Positions 43,239 to 51,615 of a DNA stretch of 64,000 nt are shown here, piece after piece (positions within the stretch are counted from its first letter, which is position 1; each line of letters opens with the position of its first letter). Made by a program: the position numbers and the translations under genes. The notes beneath the pieces were generated by a model, which saw nothing but the letters and a program-made list of their open reading frames with translations, had not been told where the DNA came from and did no database searches. The stretch is from DASRJW01 sp964567755 (lineage in GTDB: Bacteria > Krumholzibacteriota > Krumholzibacteriia > G020349025): positions 62,001-126,000 of the forward strand of contig CAZMNW010000049.1 of NCBI GenBank assembly GCA_964567755.1, given 5' to 3'.

Positions 43239-43437
43239 ATGCGTCCTTGGCCCCGTTCGACGCTCCGTCCTCTCCATCCTCCGGTTCAGGAACACGCGGC
43301 AGCGCCCCCGCGGCGAGGGCGAGGCGCAACGCTTCCTCGAGCCATGCCAACCGCTGCGCCGGCGTCGCATTCATTTGTGAATCGAGCTGCGCGCGCCGGC
43401 TCGTTTCCCAGTCGGCCTGCCAGCCGTCGTCAGCCAT
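43219..43437 (-). CDS. Small hypothetical protein
   Basis: 72 residues. The first 50 are helical and regular (WQADWETSRRAQLDSQM, TPAQRLAWLEEALRLALAAG), a pattern of small conserved proteins often found beside nucleotidyltransferase or toxin-antitoxin genes, followed by an acidic tail (EDGEDGASNG). No function can be assigned. It starts 33 bp after the next small gene on the same strand, so the two may be an operon. Its end overlaps the phosphodiesterase gene by 20 bp on the opposite strand. Confidence 0.55.
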   Translation of the reverse strand: MADDGWQADWETSRRAQLDSQMNATPAQRLAWLEEALRLALAAGALPRVPEPEDGEDGASNGAKDASSENAS

Positions 43438-43470
43438 GTCGCGAACCCTTCCCGTGTTGCTGAATCCGCT

Positions 43471-43821
43471 TCAGCTGCTCGATTTGCCGTGCGCTGCGGC
43501 GATGTCCGCTTCGCGAACCGCCCGCCGCAGAATGTGCTTCTGCTTGTGGATGGCGTGCCGGACCTCGGCGAGCTTGTGCTTGTCGCCGGACTTCAACAGG
43601 TCCTCGCGCTGCTTCTTCAAGGCGCGAATCTTCTGTTTCACCGCCGACTTGTCGATGTCGACAGTCCCATGCGCGTGCTTGGCGATCCCAAGCTTGGACG
43701 CCAGCAGATCGACGAGCTGGTCTTTTTTCAACCCCACGAGGCCTTGGGCCCCGGGATCGCGTGCCGCGATCACCTCGCGCAGTTTGACGGCGGTCATCTT
43801 CTTGATCTCGTTGTAGTCCAT
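43471..43821 (-). CDS. Small basic protein with SAP/Rho-N-like start and coiled coil
   Basis: 116 residues. Residues 8-45 (MTAVKLREVIAARDPGAQGL, then VGLKKDQLVDLLASKLGI) match the pattern of a short SAP or Rho-N-terminal type helix-loop-helix that binds nucleic acid. Residues 60-100 are a strongly basic coiled coil (IRALKKQREDLLKSGDKHKL). The protein may bind RNA or DNA, but this is inference. The ATG at 43821 has GGAGGA five bases upstream; the longer frame to 43956 is not supported. Confidence 0.65.
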   Translation of the reverse strand: MDYNEIKKMTAVKLREVIAARDPGAQGLVGLKKDQLVDLLASKLGIAKHAHGTVDIDKSAVKQKIRALKKQREDLLKSGDKHKLAEVRHAIHKQKHILRRAVREADIAAAHGKSSS

Positions 43822-44025
43822 CGGATTCCTCCAAGAATCCCGCGGCGCAAGACCCCGAACCGCGGTGTGGGCCATTTCCTGAGCGGGCGGGGCCCTCGAG
43901 TGCTGGCGCCGCCCCGAACCGGCAACATTATAGGCAAGACGGGCGGGGGGCTCCACGCCTCCAAGCCACGTTGCGCACCGGCTTACACCGCGCCGATCCC
44001 GCCCGCGTGCCGCGCCAACCGGAGC

Positions 44026-45324
44026 TCAGATCCCCGTCTTGGTGATCGTGACCTCGTCACGCACCGCGCCAGACTCGCTGACGATGGCGCGGATGCGGAC
44101 CACGTTGCCGCGCACCGTCACGTGCGTGAAAAGGACGGTGTCGTCGACGGCGACGGCGTTGATGGCGCAATCGCCGGTCGCTGCGCTGTTGGTCTTGGAC
44201 CCGGCGCCGCTCACGACATAGATCGTCCCCGCCGGGTTCGTATAGTGCGGTTCTTGTTCTTGATTCACCGGCGTCGCGCCACGCATGGGATACAGCCGCT
44301 CGTAGGTGTGCGCATGTCCCATGAACACCACATCGACACCGAACTCGTCGAACACGGGATGGAAGCTCTCGATCACGTCTTGATCGTAGCCTTTGTACGT
44401 GCACGTGTAGCCCGGATGATGGTAGAAGACGAACGTCCAGTCGGCGTTTCTATGCGCCGCGAGGTCGGCGCGCAGCCAAGCGATCTGGTTGTCGCGGTCG
44501 TAGATTTGTCCATCCTGGGTGTCGAGCGCGATGAAGTGGGCGTTGCCGCGGTCGAACGAGTAGTAGTGCTCGTTGTTCGGCAAGTACCACTGGGCACAGA
44601 AGTTCGGCTCCGGGTCCACATGCCAGTCGTGATTGCCGAGCGCCGGCCACATGGCAACGCTGCGCATGAGCGGCGCCCAGGGCTGCATCAGCTTGGCATC
44701 GTAGTCCGAAGCCTCGCCGTCGGGATAGATGATGTCGCCAGGGAGCAGGCCCATCTCCGCCCTCGGAGTCGTTTGCAGGATGCGCTGCGCCGTGACCTCA
44801 TGCTCCCCACCCGAGTCGCCGACGTCGCCGGTCACGAAGAAGCTGAACTCGTTGTCGGCCGGGCCGGCATCGGTGTCGAAGAAGTAACTCTCGCCACCGG
44901 CCAGGGTCGTGTTTCCCGTGCGCACGCGGTAGTAGTAGCGCTGCCCTGAGGTGAGCCCCTCGACTGCAATGGCGTGAATCTGCATCGCAGGTCCGGTGAC
45001 CGAGGCGCCATAACTGAGCGACGTGCCGTAGTCCACCGCGACCTCGACCGCACCGGCGGTGCGGAAGGCGACGAGGACCGAGGTGCGACCGAGGGCTTGC
45101 AAATAGGGAGCGCGGGTGAGGAGCGGCGAAACCGGACCGGGATCTGGATTCGGGCCGGGGCCCGGTGGCGATGGCGGATCGCTCGGTGTCGATGGGGTGC
45201 CGTCGTTGACGAGGTAATCGCACGCCACCGCGCTCAGCAGCGTGAACACCACGACGTGGAGTGCGAGCGTGATTCTTCGGAGTCCCGCGTTGCGGGATTC
45301 GAGGATGTGTTGCAAGTAGATCAT
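44026..45324 (-). CDS. Lipoprotein metallophosphoesterase with FN3-like domain (purple acid phosphatase-like)
   Basis: 432 residues. Signal peptide ending in a lipobox (LLSAVAC), a Pro/Gly/Asp-rich linker, then an FN3-like domain typical of purple acid phosphatases (RAPYLQALGRTSVLVAF, VEGLTSGQRYYYRVRTG) and a metallophosphoesterase domain with VTGDVGDSG, LLPGDIIY, ALGNHDWH, YHHPGYTC and MGHAHTYER. These give the dinuclear metal ligands Asp, Asn and His. It should release phosphate from phosphoesters at the cell surface. The ATG at 45324 follows GAGGGA; the open frame extends further upstream without relatedness. It is divergent from the flavoprotein gene at 45535. Confidence 0.9.
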   Translation of the reverse strand: MIYLQHILESRNAGLRRITLALHVVVFTLLSAVACDYLVNDGTPSTPSDPPSPPGPGPNPDPGPVSPLLTRAPYLQALGRTSVLVAFRTAGAVEVAVDYGTSLSYGASVTGPAMQIHAIAVEGLTSGQRYYYRVRTGNTTLAGGESYFFDTDAGPADNEFSFFVTGDVGDSGGEHEVTAQRILQTTPRAEMGLLPGDIIYPDGEASDYDAKLMQPWAPLMRSVAMWPALGNHDWHVDPEPNFCAQWYLPNNEHYYSFDRGNAHFIALDTQDGQIYDRDNQIAWLRADLAAHRNADWTFVFYHHPGYTCTYKGYDQDVIESFHPVFDEFGVDVVFMGHAHTYERLYPMRGATPVNQEQEPHYTNPAGTIYVVSGAGSKTNSAATGDCAINAVAVDDTVLFTHVTVRGNVVRIRAIVSESGAVRDEVTITKTGI

Positions 45325-45344
45325 GACGCGTCCCTCGAGCGTAA

Positions 45345-45358
45345 GAAGTGGAAACTTC
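45345..45358. promoter_or_regulatory. Short perfect inverted repeat in the divergent promoter region
   Basis: GAAGT, GGAA, ACTTC at 45345-45358, 20-34 bp upstream of the metallophosphoesterase start and within a 210-bp region shared with the divergent flavoprotein gene. It could be an operator or part of the 5' leader. A weaker flanking repeat (GTAAG ... CTTAC) surrounds it. Confidence 0.3.
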
Positions 45359-45534
45359 AAGGTACTTACTCGCGGCGCGCGCATACGACATGCCAGTTCT
45401 GGAAACAACCCACCCTCGGCTGCGGTTTTTGCCGCGATTTCGTCATTCGATGCAAGCACCTGAGCTCCTTCCATCCTTCGACATCTTTCGGGATTCCTTT
45501 CCCCTTTCAAGGTTCTGGTCTGTACTCTGGCGGC

Positions 45535-46866
45535 ATGACACCGGACTTCCCTCCTGCACAGGTCTGCGTCGTGGGTGCCGGAGCGGCGGGCCTGATGGCG
45601 GCCATCTGGGCGCGGCGCACGGCACCGGAGCAGCGCGTGCTCTTGCTCGACGGAGCTCGCCGGCTCGGCGCCAAAATCCTGATTTCGGGCGGCGGGCGCT
45701 GCAACGTCACGCATGAAAGGGCCGGCGAGAAGGACTTCGCCGGGTCGTCCCCAATGGCGATCCGCAAGGTGCTGCGCCGGTTCGACGTCCCGGCGACGAT
45801 CGCGTTCTTCGGCGAGATCGGTGTGGAGCTGAAGCGCGAAGACACCGGCAAACTGTTTCCGACGAGCGACCGTGCGCGCACGGTTCTCGACGCGTTGCTT
45901 CAAGAGGCGAAACGCTGCGGTGTCGACATCGCTCACCCGTGCCGGGTGGAAACCGTGGTGTCCCTCGACGGCACGCGGCGCGATGCGGTCGCTCCCGAGC
46001 GCAACCCTCAGGTGGAAACGCACCGGGGGGCGGACCGCGAGCTGCGGCCTTGCTTCCGTGTCGCCGGGCCGTGGGGAAGCGTGGACGCCACGCGCGTCGT
46101 CCTCGCGACGGGTGGGCAGAGCGTGCCGAGCACTGGCTCGGATGGCGCGGGCTACGGGTTCGTGCGCGCGCTCGGGCACAGCGTGACGCAGTTGCTCCCC
46201 GCACTCGTGCCGCTCACATTACCCCGAGACCATTTCCTCACCGCGCTGCGTGGGATCGCCGTTCCCGTGGAGCTCGAGCTGCGATCCACGAACGGCAAAC
46301 GCGTGCGCAGTGTCACGGGTCCGTTGCTGTGCACGCACACTGGGGTTTCCGGGCCCGTTGTCTTGGACATCAGCCGGCACTACCTGGAAGCCTTGCGCCA
46401 GGATGTCGGCGTTTCCGTGCACATCAACTGGTTGCCAGGCCGCAGTCGCGAGGAGATCGACAACGATCTCCTCGGCCTCGAGGCCAGCACTCCGGGCGTC
46501 TGCTTGAGCCGGAACCTCCCCGAGCGCTTGGCGCGCGCTCTCTGCGACGCGGCGGGATTGCCGGCCGGCGTGCGCGGCTCCAACCTGCTGCGCGAGCATC
46601 GCCGCACGTTGCTCGACTCACTCGTGGCGTTGCGCCTGCCGATCACGGGATCGCGCGGATTCGCGGTGGCAGAAGCCACGGCCGGCGGCGTGCCGCTCGC
46701 CGAGCTGCGGCTCGAAACGATGGCATCACGCCTGCAGCGCGGCTTGCACATCTGCGGTGAGATCTGCGACGTCGATGGGCGCATCGGCGGTTTCAACTTC
46801 CAGTGGGCTTGGTCGAGCGGCTATGTTGCAGGCGTCGGCGCCGCTTCTGGCCAACGACAAGCCTAG
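45535..46866 (+). CDS. FAD-dependent oxidoreductase, HI0933/BaiN family
   Basis: 443 residues of the HI0933/YhiN/BaiN flavoprotein family. The dinucleotide-binding motif is VGAGAAGLMAA at about residue 13. ISGGGRCNVTH, LVLATGGQSVPSTGSDGAGY and THTGVSGP are family blocks, and the end has GLHICGEICDVDGRIGGFNFQWAWSSGYVAG, the C-terminal FAD contact. Relatives include the gut bile-acid enzyme BaiN, but most have no known substrate. A region of about 25 residues after VVSLDGTRRDAVAPER is longer than in family members I know. The ATG at 45535 is 27 codons into no other gene; the open frame upstream is spurious. Confidence 0.9.
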   Translation: MTPDFPPAQVCVVGAGAAGLMAAIWARRTAPEQRVLLLDGARRLGAKILISGGGRCNVTHERAGEKDFAGSSPMAIRKVLRRFDVPATIAFFGEIGVELKREDTGKLFPTSDRARTVLDALLQEAKRCGVDIAHPCRVETVVSLDGTRRDAVAPERNPQVETHRGADRELRPCFRVAGPWGSVDATRVVLATGGQSVPSTGSDGAGYGFVRALGHSVTQLLPALVPLTLPRDHFLTALRGIAVPVELELRSTNGKRVRSVTGPLLCTHTGVSGPVVLDISRHYLEALRQDVGVSVHINWLPGRSREEIDNDLLGLEASTPGVCLSRNLPERLARALCDAAGLPAGVRGSNLLREHRRTLLDSLVALRLPITGSRGFAVAEATAGGVPLAELRLETMASRLQRGLHICGEICDVDGRIGGFNFQWAWSSGYVAGVGAASGQRQA

Positions 46867-46892
46867 ACGACGCTCGCAACCTTGGAACGTTC

Positions 46893-48626
46893 ATGAAATC
46901 GCGCGCCACGTTCCCGATCCTGATCCTCCTGGCGGTCGCTGCCGGCGCCATCCCGCCCGCGATGCGACCTTGGATCTGCGACGACGCTTTCATTACCTTG
47001 CGCTACGTGCAAAACGCCAGCGAGGGCCTCGGCCTCGTCTACAATCGTGGCGAGCACGTCGAAGGCTACACGCACTTTTTGTGGACGATTCTCATCTGGT
47101 TCTTCGCGCGTTTGCGCCTCGATCCGGTGCACGTGGCAACCTGGCTGCCCGTGCCGTTCTACATCGGAACGCTGTGGCTGCTGCTGCAAGCGAGTCGCGC
47201 GCTCTGGCCTGCGCCCGAGTCCGCGCGCGCCAAGACGATGCAATGGCTGGCACTGCCGGTCGCAGCGGGCATCTGGGCGCTGCACCGCGACGCTCTCGTG
47301 TTCGCGACCAGCGGTCTGGAGACATCGGCCTACACCTGCTGCCTCCTGCTCGGTTTCACGCTGCTCACGACTTCCGGTTCCGCGCGTCGCCGCGACGCCG
47401 GCGTGGTGGCGTATGCGCTCGCCGCATTGCTTCGCCCCGAGGGGCTGATCCATCTCGGCCTGGGCCTGGCCGCCGTCGCGCTCGGCGGCCGGGATGGACG
47501 CACGAGCGATGGGCGAGCGCGTGAGGGCCGCTTGCCCAGATCGGTAGTTATAGCCGGCAAGAAGGCCTTGTCGGAGTTCTTGCGGGCGTGCGCGATCGCT
47601 CTCGTTCTGGTGGTACCGCTCTACGCCTGGCGACTCTCCTATTACCATGATGTCCTGCCCAACGCCTTTTATGCGAAGTCCGCTGGATATGCCTACTGGA
47701 GCCAAGGCTGGTTCTATGTCGGGCTATACTTCCGCTACTACGCGGCCTTGGGAATCGCCGCGGCCATCGGCATGCTGTGGGTCGTGCGCGCGAAGACTCG
47801 CAGCCCATTGACGCTCGCCATGGCCCATGCGCTCGTGATCGTGCTCACGACCGCCTACGTCGGCGGCGACTTCATGTTCGCGCGCTTCTTGTTGCCGGCA
47901 ACACCCTTCCTCGCCCTTCTCGCCGAGCATGCGGTCCGCAGGCTAGGACGCCTGCCCTTCGCCTGGGCCACGCTCTTGATTCTGAGCACGCTTGCCGGTG
48001 GAATCTGGCGCGAGCGCACCTTGCGTTGGCCGGCGATGCCGCGTGGCATCACCGACGAACGTTCCGTGTACCCGCCCGAGGACGTCGCTGCGCGTCGCGT
48101 ACATGTTGCGCAACTCGCCGCGTGCTTCGACTCCACCGACGCGTCGTTCCTGGTGCTGAGCGCCCAGGCAGCACTCGCCTATTTTGCCCGCTATCCCGTC
48201 GCCGTCGAGGTCAATGGGCTCACCGACCGCACGCTTGCGCGACAGCCGCTCGCTGCCCGTGGCCGCCCTGGGCACGAACGCAAGCCGTCCTTCGAGTATC
48301 TCCTCGAACGGCGCATCCGATTCATGGTCCTCCACAGCGGCAGCAAGCCTCAGAGGCAGTACGCAGCGATCCGTTTCGGCACCCTCCATGGCGAAATCAT
48401 CACCTACGACCGTGCGCTCATGGAGCGGGCGCGGCGCTGCGAGGATGTCGAGTTCGTCGATTTTCCACAGTACCTGGATGACTACATTCAGCGCGCGCCG
48501 AGCCTGTCGGCAAATGTACTCGTCCGTGATCTCGCCGCATTCCGTGACTACTACTTCGCCCACAATCGGGACCCGGAACGACTCGCGCGGCTGCACGCCA
48601 TTGTGCGGCAGAAGCAGAGTCGATGA
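46893..48626 (+). CDS. GT-C type membrane glycosyltransferase, AftB-like
   Basis: 577 residues with about ten membrane helices. The first loop has the DDAFITLRYVQN block and EHVEGYTHFLWTIL, the signature of membrane arabinofuranosyl- or mannosyltransferase-like proteins related to AftB, where Asp-Asp of the loop after helix 1 is the catalytic pair for polyprenyl-phosphate sugar donors. The last 200 residues form a periplasmic domain (VEVNGLTDRTLARQPLA). It should add a sugar to an outer envelope glycan. Start ATG at 46893 lies after the flavoprotein stop; the longer frame overlaps it. It may be co-transcribed. Confidence 0.8.
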   Translation: MKSRATFPILILLAVAAGAIPPAMRPWICDDAFITLRYVQNASEGLGLVYNRGEHVEGYTHFLWTILIWFFARLRLDPVHVATWLPVPFYIGTLWLLLQASRALWPAPESARAKTMQWLALPVAAGIWALHRDALVFATSGLETSAYTCCLLLGFTLLTTSGSARRRDAGVVAYALAALLRPEGLIHLGLGLAAVALGGRDGRTSDGRAREGRLPRSVVIAGKKALSEFLRACAIALVLVVPLYAWRLSYYHDVLPNAFYAKSAGYAYWSQGWFYVGLYFRYYAALGIAAAIGMLWVVRAKTRSPLTLAMAHALVIVLTTAYVGGDFMFARFLLPATPFLALLAEHAVRRLGRLPFAWATLLILSTLAGGIWRERTLRWPAMPRGITDERSVYPPEDVAARRVHVAQLAACFDSTDASFLVLSAQAALAYFARYPVAVEVNGLTDRTLARQPLAARGRPGHERKPSFEYLLERRIRFMVLHSGSKPQRQYAAIRFGTLHGEIITYDRALMERARRCEDVEFVDFPQYLDDYIQRAPSLSANVLVRDLAAFRDYYFAHNRDPERLARLHAIVRQKQSR

Positions 48627-48702
48627 AGCGTAGCGAGGAAAAACTGAGCGCGACGAAGGATCATTCCATCGAGGCCGTTGCGATGGACAGCGAATCTTAC
48701 GC

Positions 48703-49734
48703 TTAACGGAAGAGACCCTTCATCTGGGTCCACGTCGTCGATCGAGCGTTGGTCGTTTCAGCAAAGCGCTGGACGCGCGAGTTGAGAGCATCGGTGACGT
48801 ACACGGTGCCGAGCGCGTCCACGACGACACCCGCCGGATAGTCGAAGAGGCCGTTGGATTGACCCCACGAACCCCAGCGGGTGAGAAACCCACCGCTACT
48901 GTCGAACACTTGCACGCGGTTGTTGCCCGCATCGGCAGCGAAGACCCTTTCTCGGTCATCGATGGCCAGTCCGGCGACACCCGCGAATTGTCCAGGTCCC
49001 GCCCCGCTCGACCCCCACACTCCCAAGAACACGCCGTTGGTGTCGAACATTTGGATGCGATTGCTGCCAAAGTCGCCGACGTAAACGGTGCCGGCGCGGC
49101 TCACGGCGATGGCCACGGGTTCGACGAACTGACCACTGCCCGTGCCCTCGGCACCCCACTGCCGCACGAAACGGCCCTCGGGGTTAAACTTTTGCACCCG
49201 ATGGTTGTGGTAGTCAGCCACGTAGACGAAATCTTGAGCATCGACCGCGACGCCGAGCGGCCAATCGAGCTCTCCCCGGCGCGAACCTTTCGAACCCCAT
49301 GTGCTGAGGTAGCGCCCGAGGACGTCGTATTTGACGATACGATTGTTGCCGCGGTCAGCCACGTAGACATTGTCCTGGGCATCGATGGCGATCCCGACCG
49401 GACCGTCGAGATCGCCCCGCCCCGATCCTTGACGCCCCCACACTTTGACCAAATTGCCGTCGCCGTCGAACTTCTGAATGCGGTGGTTCTGCGTGTCGAC
49501 GACGAAGACGTTGCCCGACCGGTCGATCGCGATCCCGGTGGGGTTGTAGAACTGACCTTCGAGGTTCCCCTGGCTCCCCCACGATGCGATGAAGGCATAG
49601 GCCTGCGCCCCGGCCGAGGACACGAGACAAGTGAGTCCGATGAGCGTCAAGATTGCGGGCACGCCACGACGCCGAGCCGACGCCCAACCGAAACCCCGCG
49701 GCGCAAACGACAGGCGACGAATCGCCAAGGGCAT
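48703..49734 (-). CDS. Secreted NHL-repeat beta-propeller protein
   Basis: About 343 residues. Signal peptide (PAILTLIGLTCLVSSAGAQ) followed by six NHL repeats of about 45 residues (GNVFVVDTQNHRIQKF, NVYVADRGNNRIVKY, FVYVADYHNHRVQKF, TVYVGDFGSNRIQMF, RVFAADAGNNRVQVF, TVYVTDALNSRVQRF). This is a six-bladed propeller for protein or glycan binding, with no catalytic motif in view. Start is the ATG at 49734, or a GTG at 49752. Lies between two membrane glycosyltransferase genes, but in opposite orientation to one of them. Confidence 0.85.
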   Translation of the reverse strand: MPLAIRRLSFAPRGFGWASARRRGVPAILTLIGLTCLVSSAGAQAYAFIASWGSQGNLEGQFYNPTGIAIDRSGNVFVVDTQNHRIQKFDGDGNLVKVWGRQGSGRGDLDGPVGIAIDAQDNVYVADRGNNRIVKYDVLGRYLSTWGSKGSRRGELDWPLGVAVDAQDFVYVADYHNHRVQKFNPEGRFVRQWGAEGTGSGQFVEPVAIAVSRAGTVYVGDFGSNRIQMFDTNGVFLGVWGSSGAGPGQFAGVAGLAIDDRERVFAADAGNNRVQVFDSSGGFLTRWGSWGQSNGLFDYPAGVVVDALGTVYVTDALNSRVQRFAETTNARSTTWTQMKGLFR

Positions 49735-49944
49735 CCCACCCAACGCAGCCACGATTGGCCGTGGAATAGATTGCGTCTACCGTCTGGGGGCAGCGCATTG
49801 ATTGTACAGCAGGCGCACACTGCGGCTGGAGCGTGGGACAATTTGCTCTTCGTCGCGTTCCATTTGCCGAGACCTGCGACTCGTGCGGGCTTCGGCTGGG
49901 TGATTTCGCCCGCTTCTCGCACTGCACGGGCACTCGAGCGCTGG

Positions 49945-51615
49945 CTACTGCCACCGCTGTTGCAACTTTTCCAAGGCCTGGAGGATGGAGCGATTCTCCG
50001 GTTCGAGCCGGCGCGCGGCTTCGAGGTAGCGCGCGGCCGCTTCGAACTCCTCGATTCGCAGCGCTAACGTCCCGGCCATGCGCAGTGCATCGAAATGCTC
50101 GGGCTCGAGGGCCACGGCCGCTTGGAACTCCGCGTAGGCGCCCTCGAGATCGCGAGCGTTCGCGAGCAAACGCCCGAGGTGCAGATGCGCACTCGTGCTG
50201 CCTGGTTGCAGCTCGATGGCCCGCCGGAATGCCACCGTGGCACCGCCCGGATCGTGCTTCGCCTGGCGCAGAACGCCGAGATTGTACCAAGCGTTGAAGT
50301 TGCCGGGGGCCAAGCCCACCGCGCGTTGCGCCGCGATTTCGGCGGGCGCATAGTCGCGGCGTTCCGTGTACGCGAGCCCCAGGCGATCCCAGAACGCCGC
50401 GCGGTCGGGCTCTTCGCGGACTGCTTGCTGCCAGACGCTGAGGTCATGACGCCACAGGCGAGCCCGCCACGTCGAGATCCCCAACAGACCCATTCCAACC
50501 GCCACCGCGAGCACGATCCACGCGCGCCTCGCGCTCGCGCCACGATCCCACGCCCAAGCTCCGAGCACGCCGACCGGCACCAGCAAGAATGCCGACGCGA
50601 GATAGAGGAACCGCTCCGAGAGTCGTGTCTCCTGCGGCAACCAATTGAGGATTGGCAACAACGACACGAGCCCCGCGATCGCCACGCGAGCCAACGCCGC
50701 GCGTGCTCGGGGCTGCAAGCGAAAAGCCGCGTACCACATCGCGATCGCTACGAGCAAACCGATCGAAGAACGTGCCCAGCCGAGCTGCTGTGGATCCGGC
50801 TCGATGGCGAGACGAAGGACTGGAGCGAACACGGAGGCGCAAGCGAAGGCGAAGGTCTGCAATGGAAGGAGCCCGATGCCGTCGCGCGCCGAATGCGCCG
50901 TGGTCGGCAACAACCCCCCTTCCAGAGCCGCGACGCGCAGGACCAGAGCGATCACGACGGCCGCCGCGAGCGCCGCCAATGGTCGTACCTCCTGCCCCCA
51001 TTGCGAAGGCCGTTGGCCTCTTTGCCACCACACCAGAAGCAGAAGCGCCGGCAGAACGACGGCGATCTCCTTGGAAAGGAACGCCAGCAGGCTCGAGACT
51101 CCGAGGCCCAACCATGCCCCGCGTCGCGCCGAACCCGCCGCCACGAGCGCCAGCATGGCGAAAAGCGTCGCCAGCACGTCCACGCGACCCGACACGAATG
51201 CCACCGATTCGGCGTGCAGCGGGTGCAGCGCAAACACGGCGGCGGTGATCCATGCCGCAGGCCCCGGCACTCCGAGCGCGCCCAGCGCCAGCGGCACGAG
51301 GAGCGAAGTCAGGGCATGCAGAACGAGGTTGGTGAGATGCGCAAACTCCGGGCGCCCACGTCCCACGTGCACGTCGAAGGCATTGCACAGCACGGCGATC
51401 GGCCGATAGTAGCCGGAAGCGCCTGGGGAGTCACTCGTGGCGTAGTAGTCGCGCGTGAATGTCGACCACCAGATGTCGTTCTGGCGCAGCGTGTCGTTGC
51501 GTTCGATCAGGACGTGATCATCGAAGACCCAACTGCCGCGAGGCACGACGGCGGCGAAGGCCAATAGGGCGGCGAAGCCCACGAACCAGGCGCGCAAAGA
51601 GAGCCTGGTGCGCAC
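49945..51615 (-). CDS. Membrane glycosyltransferase with C-terminal TPR repeats (TMTC/PMT-like)
   Basis: 556 residues. About ten membrane helices in residues 1-350, with a first loop VFDDHVLIERND, similar to the DD loop of GT-C protein O-mannosyltransferase-like enzymes and of the TMTC type. From about 400 to the end TPR repeats occur (AAFWDRLGLAYTERRDYAPA, FNAWYNLGVLRQAKHDPGGA, STSAHLHLGRLLANARDLEGA, HFDALRMAGTLALRIEEFEA). It probably glycosylates exported proteins or lipids. Start is a GTG at 51615 overlapping the lnt stop (TAGTG), or another GTG at 51633. The overlap suggests translational coupling to lnt. Confidence 0.8.
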   Translation of the reverse strand: MRTRLSLRAWFVGFAALLAFAAVVPRGSWVFDDHVLIERNDTLRQNDIWWSTFTRDYYATSDSPGASGYYRPIAVLCNAFDVHVGRGRPEFAHLTNLVLHALTSLLVPLALGALGVPGPAAWITAAVFALHPLHAESVAFVSGRVDVLATLFAMLALVAAGSARRGAWLGLGVSSLLAFLSKEIAVVLPALLLLVWWQRGQRPSQWGQEVRPLAALAAAVVIALVLRVAALEGGLLPTTAHSARDGIGLLPLQTFAFACASVFAPVLRLAIEPDPQQLGWARSSIGLLVAIAMWYAAFRLQPRARAALARVAIAGLVSLLPILNWLPQETRLSERFLYLASAFLLVPVGVLGAWAWDRGASARRAWIVLAVAVGMGLLGISTWRARLWRHDLSVWQQAVREEPDRAAFWDRLGLAYTERRDYAPAEIAAQRAVGLAPGNFNAWYNLGVLRQAKHDPGGATVAFRRAIELQPGSTSAHLHLGRLLANARDLEGAYAEFQAAVALEPEHFDALRMAGTLALRIEEFEAAARYLEAARRLEPENRSILQALEKLQQRWQ

